Position numbers and translations under genes: made by a program. A stretch of 57,645 bases of DNA from Salidesulfovibrio brasiliensis JCM 12178 (GTDB taxonomy: Bacteria; Desulfobacterota; Desulfovibrionia; Desulfovibrionales; Desulfovibrionaceae). How positions within the stretch are numbered: the stretch's first letter is position 1; each line of letters starts with the position of its first letter. The notes below the pieces were generated by a model. It was given only the letters and a program-made list of their open reading frames with translations. It had not been told where the DNA came from and did not search any database. The stretch is taken from positions 1 through 57,645 of the forward strand of contig NZ_BBCB01000010.1 in assembly GCF_001311825.1 (NCBI RefSeq), given 5' to 3'. Shown here in pieces: positions 39,155-49,606 of the stretch.

Positions 39155-39525
39155 TTGGGGTCTACCTTCCTTGCGCGCCGGGCGCGATTGGTTGCGAAAT
39201 GCGGAAGAGGGGAACTATAGGCATCCGAAAGGCGGTTGGCAACCCCCGGATGAGCGGGAACCCCCGGCAGTGCTGGGTTTTCTTTCCTGAAGACGAAGTT
39301 CAGGTTCGGTTAAAGCTGGTCTTATGATGCGAAATGAGGAAACTGGTGCCAAGATTTTCGCGTCCAAAGTAAATGGCTGTTGATTTTTGCGAAACGCGAA
39401 TCTGCGGAGAGGGCGAATCGTGGGGCGGCCGCAATTCCCTTTGACAACGCTTTCAAAATGCTCAAAACCATGAGGGTGCGGCCTGTGCCGCATAGAATTT
39501 CCGTAAACCGAAACAGGCCCTTGCC
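39155..39525. other. Intergenic region between dld-type gene and sulfotransferase
   Basis: These 371 bases separate divergent genes. The left part holds the promoter at 39214-39242. On the right, TTTGACA near 39441 could belong to a promoter for the sulfotransferase, but no good -10 stands at the right distance. A small hairpin, TGCGGC / GCCGCA, lies near 39478-39491. I see no gene or RNA. Confidence 0.5.
39214..39242 (-). promoter_or_regulatory. Sigma70-type promoter of dld-ruvX-mltG-ppx
   Basis: -35 TTGCCA (39242-39237), a 17-bp spacer and -10 TATAGT (39219-39214), each five of six to consensus, 60 bases before the ATG. Confidence 0.6.
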
Positions 39526-40232
39526 GTGCATTCCATACGCAACGACATCATCTTTTTTCATATCCCCAAGGCTGCCGGGACTTCGTTTTATCGTCGTCTT
39601 GGCAAAGAGCTTGGGGCAACGCCGGTACTGTTTCGGCACGTGGAGGAAGATGCTTTTCTGGACCGCTTGGCCGACCCCGCACCCGCGCTCTGGACGGCCC
39701 ATCCCAGCGGCGGATTCGACCGCTGGAAAAAGCTGCTGGAGAGCCGCCCGGAGGCCCGCTTCGTAACCTATCTTCGTGAACCGGTGGACCGGTACGTGTC
39801 CGAATATTTCTACAAGGAGACAGAGTATCGGGAGATGGGTATCGCCATCGAGGATACCTTGGACCTCGATCCGCTCAGGCATCTGTTGGTGGACAACCTT
39901 CAGACCAAGATCGTTGCATCCATGGGTCAGCCGAGGGATTACGCGGCCCCGGCCACACAGGCTGATCTGGATCAGGCCAAGGCCAACCTGCTGCGGCACT
40001 TCTCGTTCGGCTGGTGGAAAAGTATGAAGAAACCTACGCACGCATCGTGCAGTCACTGGGCGGTGAGGTTCATACGGAGCAGAAGCGGCTGAACGCCAAC
40101 GTCGGGCGAAAGCCTGTGGACGCGTTTTCGGACGAACTTGTGGAGCGCATCGAGCTGCATAATCTCTACGATCTCGACCTCTACGACTTCGCTGTGACGC
40201 TTTTTCTCGGCAGACTGCGCAAGGGTGGTTGA
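39526..40232 (+). CDS. Sulfotransferase family protein (frameshifted near 40010)
   Basis: From the GTG at 39526 the protein has about 235 residues. The PAPS-binding 5' loop is FFHIPKAAGTSFYRRL (about 10-25) and the 3' loop is FVTYLREPVDRYVSEYFY. This is a family 2-type sulfotransferase, usually acting on carbohydrate at the cell surface. The frame is lost at 40009-40012; one added C gives FSFGLVEKYEETYARIV and the stop at 40230-40232. The start is uncertain, since no strong ribosome site precedes the GTG. Confidence 0.78.
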
Positions 40233-40252
40233 GCCGTCCCGGAATCCTGAAT

Positions 40253-40282
40253 AAAAAGGCCCGCCGATCGGCGGGCCTTTTT
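40253..40282. terminator. Bidirectional terminator
   Basis: A self-complementary run AAAGGCCCGCCGA / TCGGCGGGCCTTT centred at 40267-40268, with A5 and T5 flanks, lies between the convergent sulfotransferase and nitronate monooxygenase genes. Confidence 0.88.
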
Positions 40283-40287
40283 GTTGG

Positions 40288-41409
40288 CTATTTCTGTATG
40301 GGCTCTTCCTTGCCCCAGCGTCGATCGAATTCATCCGAAAGGGAGGTCATGAGTTCCCGGACGGTGACGATCTTGTCCACGAGGTAGGCGTTGGCCCCGG
40401 CAAAGGCGAAGCCGTGTTTCAGCTTGCCCTTGTAGGCGTTCACCAGCGCCTGTGCGATGCAGTACGGGGAGTTTTCCTCCGCGCAGGAGTGCAGGCACTT
40501 GTGGATGCATTTCTTGGGCTTGCGAAGGCCTTCGGAGACGGTGTCGAGGAAGTTGTTCATGATGGCGCGTCCGGGCAGGCCGACCGGGCTCTTGATGATG
40601 CCCACGTCTTCCTTCTTGGCGTTGACGTACGCGCGCTTGAACTCGATGTCGGCGTCGCATTCCTCGGTGGCCACGAAACGGGTGCCCATCTGGACGCCCG
40701 CCGCGCCGAGCTGCAGGAACTTGCCGATGTCTTCGCCGGAGTAGACGCCGCCTGCCGCGATGACCGGGATGGCGCGGCCGTGCTTGTCCTCGTAGGGCTT
40801 CACGGTCTCGATGACATCAGCCACGATCTTTTCGAGCTGGTGGTCCGGGTCTTCGATCTCTTCGGGCTTGAAGCCGAGGTGGCCGCCCGCCTTGGGGCCT
40901 TCCACCACGAAGCCGTCCGGAAGGTAGCCGAACCGGGACGTCCATTTCTTGGCCAGAATGTTGGCCGCCCTGCCGGAGGAAACGATGGGCACGAGCTTGG
41001 TGCGCACTTCCTGTTTGAGCTCTTCGCTGGTCTCGCGAAGATATTTCGGCAGGTCCAGGGGGAGTCCTGCACCGGAGAAGACCACGTCGACGTTTTGCTT
41101 CACGGAGGTGGTGACCATGTCCGCGAAGTTGGTCAGCGCGCACATGATGTTCACGCCGAGCAGGCCGTCCTGCATCTTCTCACGCGCCTTCTGGATTTCC
41201 TCGGTGAGGGCGCGGATGTCCGAGCCGTGAGGGTCCTTGGCCCGCTGCGGGTCGCGCATGCCGATCATGGACGTGGCGATGACGCCGACGCCGCCCTCGT
41301 TGGCCACTGCCGAGGCAAGGCCGGAAAGGGAGATGCCGACACCCATGCCGCCCTGAACGATGGGCATTTTGGCGACCAGGTCTCCGAATTTAAGGCTGGG
41401 TAATTGCAT
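40288..41409 (-). CDS. Nitronate monooxygenase / FMN-dependent NAD(P)H oxidoreductase (YrpB-like)
   Basis: The protein has 373 residues of TIM-barrel fold that binds FMN: MPIVQGGMGVGISLSGLASAV, VVFSGAGLPLDLP, VEGPKAGGHLG, IPVIAAGGVYSGEDIGKFL and GAAGVQMGTRFVATEEC. The family includes nitronate monooxygenases and FabK enoyl-ACP reductases; the GGHLG motif fits either. A Cys-rich segment, CIHKCLHSCAEENSPYC, near residues 304-320 is set in the C-terminal part and may bind a metal or Fe-S cluster. An anaerobe may use it as a reductase, not an oxygenase. The promoter and a palindrome lie upstream at 41442-41501. Confidence 0.85.
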   Translation of the reverse strand: MQLPSLKFGDLVAKMPIVQGGMGVGISLSGLASAVANEGGVGVIATSMIGMRDPQRAKDPHGSDIRALTEEIQKAREKMQDGLLGVNIMCALTNFADMVTTSVKQNVDVVFSGAGLPLDLPKYLRETSEELKQEVRTKLVPIVSSGRAANILAKKWTSRFGYLPDGFVVEGPKAGGHLGFKPEEIEDPDHQLEKIVADVIETVKPYEDKHGRAIPVIAAGGVYSGEDIGKFLQLGAAGVQMGTRFVATEECDADIEFKRAYVNAKKEDVGIIKSPVGLPGRAIMNNFLDTVSEGLRKPKKCIHKCLHSCAEENSPYCIAQALVNAYKGKLKHGFAFAGANAYLVDKIVTVRELMTSLSDEFDRRWGKEEPIQK

Positions 41410-41441
41410 TATATGAACCTCGCTGTAAGAGAGTTGTGAGG

Positions 41442-41469
41442 AACATACACCAGCCTTTTGTCAAGTCAA
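41442..41469 (-). promoter_or_regulatory. Possible promoter of the nitronate monooxygenase gene
   Basis: -35 TTGACT (41469-41464), a 16-bp spacer and -10 TATGTT (41447-41442). Confidence 0.4.
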
Positions 41470-41487
41470 GGGTGCCAGTGTTAAACT

Positions 41488-41501
41488 ACTGTTTAAACAG
41501 T
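41488..41501. promoter_or_regulatory. Perfect palindrome ACTGTTTAAACAGT, candidate operator
   Basis: This 14-bp perfect palindrome lies 18 bp upstream of the candidate -35, in an AT-rich pocket between lhgO and the nitronate monooxygenase gene. It looks like a TetR-type or similar dimer site; no regulator gene is next to it. Confidence 0.45.
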
Positions 41502-41505
41502 TGTT

Positions 41506-42701
41506 TTATTTTGGCACATATTGGTCCGCAACCATGGCCGCAAAGCTCATGGAGCTGGTGAACGCGGGTGAGATGGAGTTGAGCACATGGACGGATCGTC
41601 CGACGCGTTCGACAAGGAAATCCATAACCAGTTCATGGGTTTCCATGTTCACCAGCTGCGGACGGATTCCGGCCTTGGGGCTGTCCTCGACGTCTTCGGG
41701 CCTGAGGTCCTTGACGAGTTTTCTTGCGTCACGGAAGAAGCTCGCGAAGAGGTATTTTTTTGGTTCTTCAAGTGCCACGCCGCGGAATTTTCTGTTGTTG
41801 AGGAACATGAGCGCGTCGCGCCAGAGGATGACGAAGGCTTCCGGGTCCATGCCTTTCAGTATCCCGTAATTCTCTCGCCCGAAGGCCGGAATTGCCGTGG
41901 GGCCGAGGTAGACCTCGCCGTGCACGCTGCGAGTGAAGTGGATGCCAAGGAAGGGATTCCTGATGTTCGGCACCGGGTAGATGCTGCTCCGGATGAGGTC
42001 CGCCGCCGGGCGCTTGAGCGTTTTGTAGATGCCCTTGAACGGAATCAGCCGGTAGGTCATGCCCGCGCCGAAAGAGTGGGCCACGGTGTCGGAGTAGGCA
42101 CCGGCCGCGTTGATGAACAGGCCGTAGCCGAGGTCGCCTTTCTTTGTAGTAATGAAGTTTCGTCCGGCCTTCACGAAGCGTTGCCGAAGTCGAAGGTCAC
42201 GGCCCCTGACTGTTCGAGATCGTTTATGAGGCTGGCGAGCACCGCCTTGGGATCGACCACGGCTGTATATGGGGAGTGAAGCGCTTTGCCCGCTGTCTTC
42301 GCGTTCGGCTCCAGTTCCGAGAGCTGCTGTTCGTCGATGATCTCCACGGTCCCGCCGTTTGCCGTGGCCCGGCGTTCCAGTTCAAAGAGCGTGGGAAGCT
42401 CGCTGGCGTCACGGGCCACGATGACCTTGCCGGACTCAAAGAGCGGGAGCTTTCGATCCTTGCAGTATTGGCGCATGAGCATGTTGCCTTCAAAGCACAT
42501 GCGGGCCTTGAGGGTGCCGGGATCATAGTAGATGCCTGCATGCAGCACGCCCGAGTTGCGGCCCGAGGCGTGCTTGCCCGGGTACGGCTCCTTGTCGATG
42601 ATGAGGATGTTGCCGCGTTTTCGCGCCACCAGTTCCCGGGCGATGGTCAGGCCGATGATGCCCGCCCCGCAGATGATGATATCGTAGTGTTTCATTGGCA
42701 T
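41506..42701 (-). CDS. lhgO: L-2-hydroxyglutarate oxidase/dehydrogenase-type FAD protein (frameshifted near 42178)
   Basis: The protein has about 398 residues and oxidises L-2-hydroxyglutarate or a related 2-hydroxy acid through FAD. It has the FAD motif DIIICGAGIIGLTIAREL, GKHASGRNSGVLHAGIYY and LPLFESGKVIVA in the first part and NAAGAYSDTVAHSFG, PFKGIYKTL, GIHFTRSVHGEVYLGP in the second, as in LhgO. The frame is lost at 42175-42180; one added base joins DFGNA to FVKAGRNFITT. It begins 10 bases after the end of the AddB-like gene. The name is by family likeness. Confidence 0.85.
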
Positions 42702-42710
42702 GGTTGTTCC

Positions 42711-45577
42711 CTACTGGCCGCAGTTGCCGCGGAAGGAGCACCACTGGCAGTGCGTGTCCGGTATGCCCTCGAAGGTCTCGGCCCCGATCATGTGGCCGAC
42801 GATGAAGCCGAGCAGTTCCGGAATCTGGTCCACGATGATTTCGTTGCGCGCTTCCTCGTCCTGTTTGTTGATGAAGAGCGGCTTTTCCTCGCCTTTGTTC
42901 TTGAGCTCCACCAGCGCGGCGTCCCACGGAATTTCATCCCGGTCGTTCCGGTAGAGGTGCAGATAGGCGGGGAGCTGCACGCTGCCGAGGGCTTTGGCGA
43001 GGTCGGGCAGCAGGCTCTCGTCCGGGGCTGCCGGGTCATGTTTTGACATGCGTTCCCAGAGGTCGCCCTCCCAGAACTTCGCAGCGGGTTTCTTGATGGT
43101 CCCGGTCTTGTAGTCGAGGATGACGATGCCCCCATCCCTGCGGTCCACCCTGTCGAGGAACCCGAAGAAGGGTATATCCAGCCCGTTGGCGGTGAGCGTG
43201 GTCGAGAACCGTTCCTCCAGATAGAGCGGCTTGGTCGTGCCTGATGGGCCATGAACGAGAGCAGACGGTTGCGCCCGGTTCGCCGGATTGATTCTCTCGC
43301 GTCGAATGGAAGGTTCTGAAATTCTTCCTTTTCGGTCAGATGTCTTTCGAAAATGGAAGTCAGGTTGTCCTGACTCAGGCCGCTGATGTCCACGGTGCGC
43401 CCGAGGTGCGGGGTTAGAAACTCCTGCAGGGTGTCGTGGATGACGTTGCCGAGGTGGCGGTTCAGTTCGTCTTCGGGCCGGGAGTCCTCGCGCAGGCGGG
43501 CCAGATACTCGAAGAAGAACTGCTTGGGGCAGCGCAGGTAGGCGTCCAGCCGCGTAGGCGAGAGGCCCTGTTTGGCGAGCTTGGTCCGCAATTCTTTACG
43601 GATAGTGTCGGTCACGGGGATGCCGGTCACGCCAGTGGGAACCGGGCTGGAGCGCATGGTGACGGGTTGCAGCAGGGCATCGCCCACCTCCACGATGGCA
43701 CCGCGTTTTTTTTCCTCGTCCCAGAGAAGCTGCTCCACAAAGCGGCTGCGGATGCTCTTGGAATCAAGCAGTCCCGGCTGTACTCCGGCCTGATACAGGA
43801 TCACGGCTTCGTCCGCGCCCTTGACGAGACGGTGGAAGTTGTAGGCGGCCACGTAGTCGCGGCGGCGTACGCCGGGCAGACCCAGCTCCCGGCGAAGGGT
43901 GTCGGGGAGCAGCGGGTCGTGCGGGTTGGTGCCGGGAATGCGCTCCTCCACCGCGTCCATGAGGATGAGCTTGCGGAAGTGCAGCAGGCGCGTTTCCAGC
44001 ACGCCGAGCACCTGTAGCCCGGAGAGCGGCTCCGGCTCGAAGGAGACGCGCTCCGCCGAGAGTTGCTGCCGGAGCATGGCAAACAGTACGGGCAGGGCGA
44101 ACCGCTCGTGCGAGGCCAGCGTGTCCCGTAGGGCCGGGGACGCCCCGTGTAGCAGGCGGTGCAGGCATTCCGCGTCCATGAGGTGCGCGATCAGCACTTT
44201 TTTGCCGCGTTCATGCAGCAGTCTGCCGAACCCGTCGAGGGCATCCGCTACCCCGGCAAGGGTGTCCGCCTCTTCGAAAAGGGTCAGACAGGTATTGAAG
44301 ACAGCCTTCCGGGTTTCCTCCACTGCGACACCGCTGACGTCGTCCAGCGGGCTGACGCCATAGGGCGCGTCCCAGTGGCGCGGATCCACGCGGGCCGGGC
44401 CGATCCTGAGCGCGCCTTCATGCAGGTGCAGGGTGCGCCGGTAGTCGTCGTCGCCGAGCATGCGGATGAAGGGGTGGCGCAGTAGGGCCACGCAGTCCTT
44501 CCAGAAATACAGGCCGTCGCTGTCGCGGTTTTCCTGCAAGCGCATCAGGATTTCCAGCAGCCGGGCCAGCGGGGTGCGGTCCAGCGGGTAGCCCATGGAG
44601 ATGTTCACGTCCTCTTCGGGCAGGTGGTGCAGTACCGGCATGAGCGCGCCGGGATCGGGCAGCACCACGGCGGTGTCGGAGTGCTCGGGGTCGCGGCCAA
44701 GCTCTTCGCCAAGTGCCTTGAGCTGGGAGTGTCGGTCAAACCCTTCCACGAAACGTAGCTCGGTCTGGCGCTCTGTCTCGTCGCCGTGCACCACTGCGGA
44801 CGCGTGCCAGTCGTCCCGCCATGCACGGTGCTCGAACACGGCCCAGTGGCTGTGCTCCCGGTAGGCGATTGCAGGGTCGGAGTGCCACCAGACCTCCAGA
44901 AGCCCCCGCTGCCAGAGCGTCTTCATCAGGACGTCCTCGGCATGGGAGAGCGCATAGAAGCCCGCCGCGACGATCCGTTTCCCGTCCATGAGGTCGGCCA
45001 CCGCGTGGGCGTTGGCCGCGGCAAACTGCAGGTCAAGGCCGCCGGTGGTCCAGCCCCTGTGGTTCAGTTCCTTGAGGTAGGCCTCGTGGATGGCGGAAAG
45101 CTGTTCAAGAAGGGCCGCCGCATAATCGGCCACCTCGCCGCCAGCAAGCGCGATGTCCATGGGGTCGGCGTCCTGACGGAAGAGGTCTTCCATGAGGTCG
45201 GCCAGCTTGCCGCCCCATGGCAGAAACTTGTCGCGCGAGAGTTCGGGCAGAGTCGCCAGCAGGCCGGATCCGTCACGCCGCAGGTCGTGCACGATGCGGT
45301 AGAGCAGCTCGATGCGGTCAAGCCGGTTGGCCTGTCGCATGGGGCCGGAAAGCTCGTCGCGAATCTGCTGCACGAAGGCGGCCATGTGGGTGATTTGCGG
45401 CATGCGACAGGGGCGCGGCAGGCCGATGTGGTCCTTGAGATATTCACGCATGTAGCGGCGCGGTCTGTCGTGGGTGAAGATCACGACATGGTCGGAAAAC
45501 TCGGGTCGTCCGGTCAGCTCGTCGCCGAGGCCTTCCACGAAGCGGCGGGTCCATGGGATGATGCGAATCGGTTCCAT
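42711..45577 (-). CDS. AddB-like nuclease/helicase subunit with PD-(D/E)XK domain (frameshifted near 43240)
   Basis: The protein has about 955 residues and is the likely partner of the helicase encoded just upstream. Its N-terminal half is an inactive helicase-like scaffold. The C-terminal PD-(D/E)XK nuclease has FFGFLDRVDRRDG and VILDYKTGTIKKP, and a four-cysteine Fe-S site is formed by YLRCPKQFFFEYL and the end segment CQWCSFRGNC, as in AddB. AddAB processes double-strand breaks for recombination. The frame is lost at 43238-43243; adding one base after MAHQ gives continuous TTKPLYLEERF. The ATG follows the addA stop with no gap. Confidence 0.85.
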
Positions 45578-48500
45578 CTATGCCTCCCTCACGTCGCGGA
45601 CTTCGTGCAGGTCGAGGTAGGCGAGCAGTCCCCGCCGACCGGGCGGCAGGTCCGGCATGTCCCGCAGCAGGGCGAGGTAGTCGCGCACCTGCTGGTCGTG
45701 TTTCGGGTCGGGCTGGCCGGTCTTGAAGTCCAGCACCACGGCCTCGTCGGGGCCAACGGCAAGCAGGTCGAGGCGACGGTATTCGCCGTCCTCGCCGAGA
45801 ACCTCCACTTCGTAGTCGCCGGTCTCCAGCAGGGGGCGGAGCACCGGCTCACGCAACGCCCAGCGCAGCATGGAGGTGACGTCCGTTTCCGCTGCATCGC
45901 GGGTGTCGCCGCAGATGGCGGGGAAAGCGCGCAGGGCCAGCAGCACCGCGCGCCGTGCGTCAGCCTCGTCATCGCCGGTGGGCCGCAGGTTCTCAAACGC
46001 CTTGTGCGCCAGATCGCCGCGTGTGCGTTCGCTGTAGAAGAATTCGTCGCGGGTGTGGCGGTGCACGCGCATCCTCGGCAGCCACTTGCCAAGCTCCGGC
46101 GGTTCGGTTCGGGGGGGCAGGGCATGACCGGGGGCAGGCTGTGGCTTTTCGGCAGCAGGACCGGGATCGGGCCGCGTGCCGTGTTCCACGATGTCCTGTC
46201 CGTCAAAGGCCAGCCTGATCGCATCAAGTGCGGGGTGCGGACTGGACTTCTGCGGCGGCGTATCCACCCAGAAGCCATACAGCTCCTGCGCCGCGCGGGT
46301 CCACGCCACGTACAGCAGGTTGAGCTGCTCACGGCTGTTTTTGGCGAGTTGCTGCCAGTATGGGGCACCGAGGCCTTTGCGGAAGGTGGTCACGAGGCTC
46401 ATGCCGCCCTCGCGAACCAGCGTAAACTCGTAGGGTTTTGGTGAGGCGTCCCAGTCGTGGAACGGCACGATGACCACCGGAAATTCCAGTCCCTTGGACT
46501 TGTGCATGGTCATAACCCGCACCGCGTCCACGTTTTCGGGCAGGGGGACCTTCTCTTCCTCGGAGTTCTCGCGCCAGTAGTCGAGGAACTCCGTAAGCGA
46601 GCCGAAGCCGGATTCCTCGGCAAGGTGGACCACTTCGAGGAAGCGGCGAACGTACAGTTCGGCGTCCGGGTAGCGCTCAAGCACGGCAAATGCTTCCACG
46701 GCCTCCTGCGTCAGATCGTAGGGCGTCATCAGCCCGGCCTGATTGAGGAAGGGCGCGATGCATGTCTGCCATGCCTCGGGAAATGCCTTGCGGAACCGCG
46801 CGGCCAGCGGGCCGTCAGCGTACCGGGCCATGAATTCCAGCACCGCCTCGGGCGTGAGGCCGGACGCTGGTTGAAAGAGCCACGGGCCGGTGATGAAGGT
46901 GGCGAACGCCGTGTCGTCGCGCGGTGCGTCGATGTATTCGAGCAGCGCGGCCAGTTCTCGCACCACCGGGTGCCGGTCAAGGCGCAGGCTGGATTCCGTA
47001 ATGAACGGGATGTTTCGTTCCAGCAACATGTCGCAGACCGGGTCAGAGTGCTTCTTACCGCGCACCAGAATGGCGATGTCCTTCAGTTCGCGCCTGCCGG
47101 AGAGTTCGTCCATCAGGCCGGAGAGCTTCTCAAGGGTCTGCTCCTCCACGGCGCTCTTGTCCCCGCCGGAGAGCCGCTCCAGCCGGACGTAGCCGCCGGT
47201 TTCGGCGTTGCGGGGGGCAATGCCCTGTGCACAGTCCGTGAAGTCGCTGTTGATCTGCCGTGCGAAGTCGGCCTTTATGGTCAGGTCCGCGTCAATCAGC
47301 ACGGATGCGGCCAGTTCATTGGCAGCCCTGCCGCGCTCCAGCCGCCTGAAGAAATCATTGTTGAAGCGAACCACTTCCTCAAAGCTGCGCCAGTTGTCCG
47401 GCAGGGTGCTGGCGGAGCGGTCGGATGCGACCTCGGCAAGTCCGGCCTGATCGATGACCTCGTCGAAGAGGTCCGCGTCGCCGCCGCGCCAGCCGTAGAT
47501 GGCCTGCTTCACATCGCCCACGTAATAGAGGGAGCCGCCCTTGGAGAGGCATTCCTCTGCCAGCGGGGTCATGGCCGACCACTGGTCGCGGCTGGTGTCC
47601 TGAAATTCGTCCACGAGCAGGTGGTGCAGCCGGGAACCGAGACGGCAGAACGCTTCGGGAACGGCCGGGTCCTGAAGCAGTCTGGCAACGTATCCCGCGA
47701 TGCCGCTGCCCACCACCTTGCCCTGCCGCCGTTCCACCTCGGCGAGTCTTTCCAGCAGGTCTTCGGCGACCTCCACGGCCGGAGCCAGCGAGCCAGCGCC
47801 CTTCATGAGCGTCTGCACCCGTTTCCACTCGTTCCACTCGTCCTTGAGGGCGGCGTAGACGCGCTCGCCTTCGTCATCCACGAGCGGGATGCCCTTCTTG
47901 TTGCAGCACTCGGTCAGGGAGTCCTTGGAGAGAAATTTGGATTCGTTTTCAAGTTCGTCGTAAAGACCGATGTCGTCGAGTTTTGCGAGGGCTTTCGGGA
48001 AATTGGCGTTAACGGCCATGTCGCGGTCCGTGACGTGCTTTTGCATGGCGGCAACGGCCCTTTTCATTTTCGCGTTGGCCTTTTTCAATACTTCTTCCAT
48101 GGCCGCGCCGTCCGTGTCGGGCTTTCCGGCGGTGCGCAGGAATTGGACGAGCTTGAGCACGCGCTCCCGGATGGCGTCCTGTATGAGAAATCCCTTCTTG
48201 GATTCGATGCGCAGAACGGCGTGGAGCATGGCAGCGAAGCGGTCCCGCTCCGGTTGATCGGCTTCGCAGCGGGCCATGAAGTCGCTCCAGACCTCCTCGA
48301 AGAGGTCGTCCTCGTCAAAGACCACGTCAAAGCCGGGATCAAGCCCTTTCTCCAGCGCGAAGAGGCGCAGCACAAGGGCGAGCAGGGAGTCGATGGTGCG
48401 GATGTTCAGCCGGTGGTAGCGGCGCAGGATGTCCTTGAGCGCGGCTTCGTCGCGGGCCGGGTCATGCCCGTCGAGCCGGGCGCGGTCGCCCTTGCCGAGC

Positions 48501-48730
48501 GCGCCTTCCTTGAGCGCCTCGACAACACGTTCCTTCATCTCGGCGGCGGCCTTGTTGGTAAAGGTCACGGCGAGGATTTCCGGCCATGAATAGCCTTCCC
48601 TGACGCGTTCGCCGCAGACGCGGGGCACGTCTTCTGTACTGGCTCCGTCCACGAGGGAGAGGAAGCGCCGCGTGAGCTGGTAGGTCTTTCCCGACCCTGC
48701 CGCTGCCTTGACTTGCTGAAGTTCGGACAT
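45578..48730 (-). CDS. AddA-like UvrD-family helicase/nuclease
   Basis: The protein has 1050 residues. The Walker A motif is VKAAAGSGKTYQL near the N-terminus, followed by the helicase motifs VTFTNKAAAEMKERV, LLVDEFQDTSRDQW, VGDVKQAIYGWRGGD and VMTMHKSKGLEFPVVIVPF, with LYVAWTRAAQELYG late. The C-terminal nuclease region has RRLDLLAVGPDEAVVLDFKTG, with Asp and Lys-bearing strands of the PD-(D/E)XK fold. It is an SF1A 3'-5' helicase-nuclease acting with the AddB-like protein on DNA ends. It starts 3 bases after the DMT transporter stop. Confidence 0.92.
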   Translation of the reverse strand: MSELQQVKAAAGSGKTYQLTRRFLSLVDGASTEDVPRVCGERVREGYSWPEILAVTFTNKAAAEMKERVVEALKEGALGKGDRARLDGHDPARDEAALKDILRRYHRLNIRTIDSLLALVLRLFALEKGLDPGFDVVFDEDDLFEEVWSDFMARCEADQPERDRFAAMLHAVLRIESKKGFLIQDAIRERVLKLVQFLRTAGKPDTDGAAMEEVLKKANAKMKRAVAAMQKHVTDRDMAVNANFPKALAKLDDIGLYDELENESKFLSKDSLTECCNKKGIPLVDDEGERVYAALKDEWNEWKRVQTLMKGAGSLAPAVEVAEDLLERLAEVERRQGKVVGSGIAGYVARLLQDPAVPEAFCRLGSRLHHLLVDEFQDTSRDQWSAMTPLAEECLSKGGSLYYVGDVKQAIYGWRGGDADLFDEVIDQAGLAEVASDRSASTLPDNWRSFEEVVRFNNDFFRRLERGRAANELAASVLIDADLTIKADFARQINSDFTDCAQGIAPRNAETGGYVRLERLSGGDKSAVEEQTLEKLSGLMDELSGRRELKDIAILVRGKKHSDPVCDMLLERNIPFITESSLRLDRHPVVRELAALLEYIDAPRDDTAFATFITGPWLFQPASGLTPEAVLEFMARYADGPLAARFRKAFPEAWQTCIAPFLNQAGLMTPYDLTQEAVEAFAVLERYPDAELYVRRFLEVVHLAEESGFGSLTEFLDYWRENSEEEKVPLPENVDAVRVMTMHKSKGLEFPVVIVPFHDWDASPKPYEFTLVREGGMSLVTTFRKGLGAPYWQQLAKNSREQLNLLYVAWTRAAQELYGFWVDTPPQKSSPHPALDAIRLAFDGQDIVEHGTRPDPGPAAEKPQPAPGHALPPRTEPPELGKWLPRMRVHRHTRDEFFYSERTRGDLAHKAFENLRPTGDDEADARRAVLLALRAFPAICGDTRDAAETDVTSMLRWALREPVLRPLLETGDYEVEVLGEDGEYRRLDLLAVGPDEAVVLDFKTGQPDPKHDQQVRDYLALLRDMPDLPPGRRGLLAYLDLHEVRDVREA

Positions 48731-48733
48731 GGT

Positions 48734-49606
48734 TTATTTTGCCTTTTTACTGCTGAACAGAACGGCCATGAATACGGCCAGAAGGATAAGCGCGCTGCCC
48801 GCATACCCCCATGGCCCGAATTTTTCGTCAAAGAGTGCGTAGGCCAGTATGCCCGCCACAACGGGCTCGAAGGTGGCGGTGATCGCCGCGCTGGTTGCTT
48901 CAAGGCGTCTCAGTCCCGCGTAGTATGCGGTAAAGGCCCCGTAGGAGCAGACCGCGCCGATGCCCGCGAGCAGCATCCACGCGGTGAAGCTTTTGGGAAC
49001 AAAGTCCACGAAGGGCATCAGCACCAGCGCGCCGAAGGGCAGGGCGTACACGAAGATGGTCGGCGTGGAGTAGCGGTACAGCCATTTCTTGCCGAAGATA
49101 TAGTAGAGCGCGTAGGTCAGCCCGGCGGTCAGCCCTGCCAGCAGGCCGAAGACGTTCAGCTCGATGGCCGCGCCGCCCATGAGTTTGGGGCCGAGGCTGA
49201 TGGCGGCAACGCCGGTGATGGTCATTGCAACGGTGGTGGTCTTGATCGTTGTCATGCGCTCCCCGAGGGTCAGCCATGAGAGAAAGGCCACCCAAGCCGG
49301 AGCCGTGTACAGCAGCACGGCCGCCAGCGCCACACCCACGTCGCGGATGGCGAGCTGGTAGGACGCGTAGAAGAGGGTCACGCAGACGAAGCCGAAGCTC
49401 AGGAGCACCGGCAGGTCGGCAAGATGGACCCAGACCCGTCTTTTCACCCTCGCATGTGCCACGAAGAGCAGCCACGCGAAGACGGCGCGCCAGTACGCTA
49501 TCTCCAGTGCGGAGATTCCTTCTTCCAGCAGAAACTTGGTGAATACGCCGATCAGCCCCCACATGAAGGCTGCGGCGAGCATGTAAATGTAGCCGCGCGG
49601 ATCCAT
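48734..49606 (-). CDS. DMT superfamily (EamA) transporter
   Basis: The protein has 290 residues and ten likely membrane spans, built as two EamA repeats (about 5-140 and 150-285). MLAAAFMWGLIGVFTKFLLEEGISALEIAYWRA at the start, in shortened form AAAFMWGLIGVFTKFLLEEG, is a typical opening. These carriers export amino acids or metabolites. Its ATG directly follows the stop of the ornithine-cyclodeaminase-like gene, so an amino acid or imino acid substrate is possible; not proven. Confidence 0.9.
   Translation of the reverse strand: MDPRGYIYMLAAAFMWGLIGVFTKFLLEEGISALEIAYWRAVFAWLLFVAHARVKRRVWVHLADLPVLLSFGFVCVTLFYASYQLAIRDVGVALAAVLLYTAPAWVAFLSWLTLGERMTTIKTTTVAMTITGVAAISLGPKLMGGAAIELNVFGLLAGLTAGLTYALYYIFGKKWLYRYSTPTIFVYALPFGALVLMPFVDFVPKSFTAWMLLAGIGAVCSYGAFTAYYAGLRRLEATSAAITATFEPVVAGILAYALFDEKFGPWGYAGSALILLAVFMAVLFSSKKAK

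Noticed and set aside
36503-39220. A 905-codon open frame on the + strand
   Set aside because: It is antisense to the FAD/Fe-S dehydrogenase, has no known motif, and is explained by high GC and codon bias.
39155-39525. A tRNA or small RNA in the longest gene-free stretch
   Set aside because: No cloverleaf, T-loop or CCA end was found.
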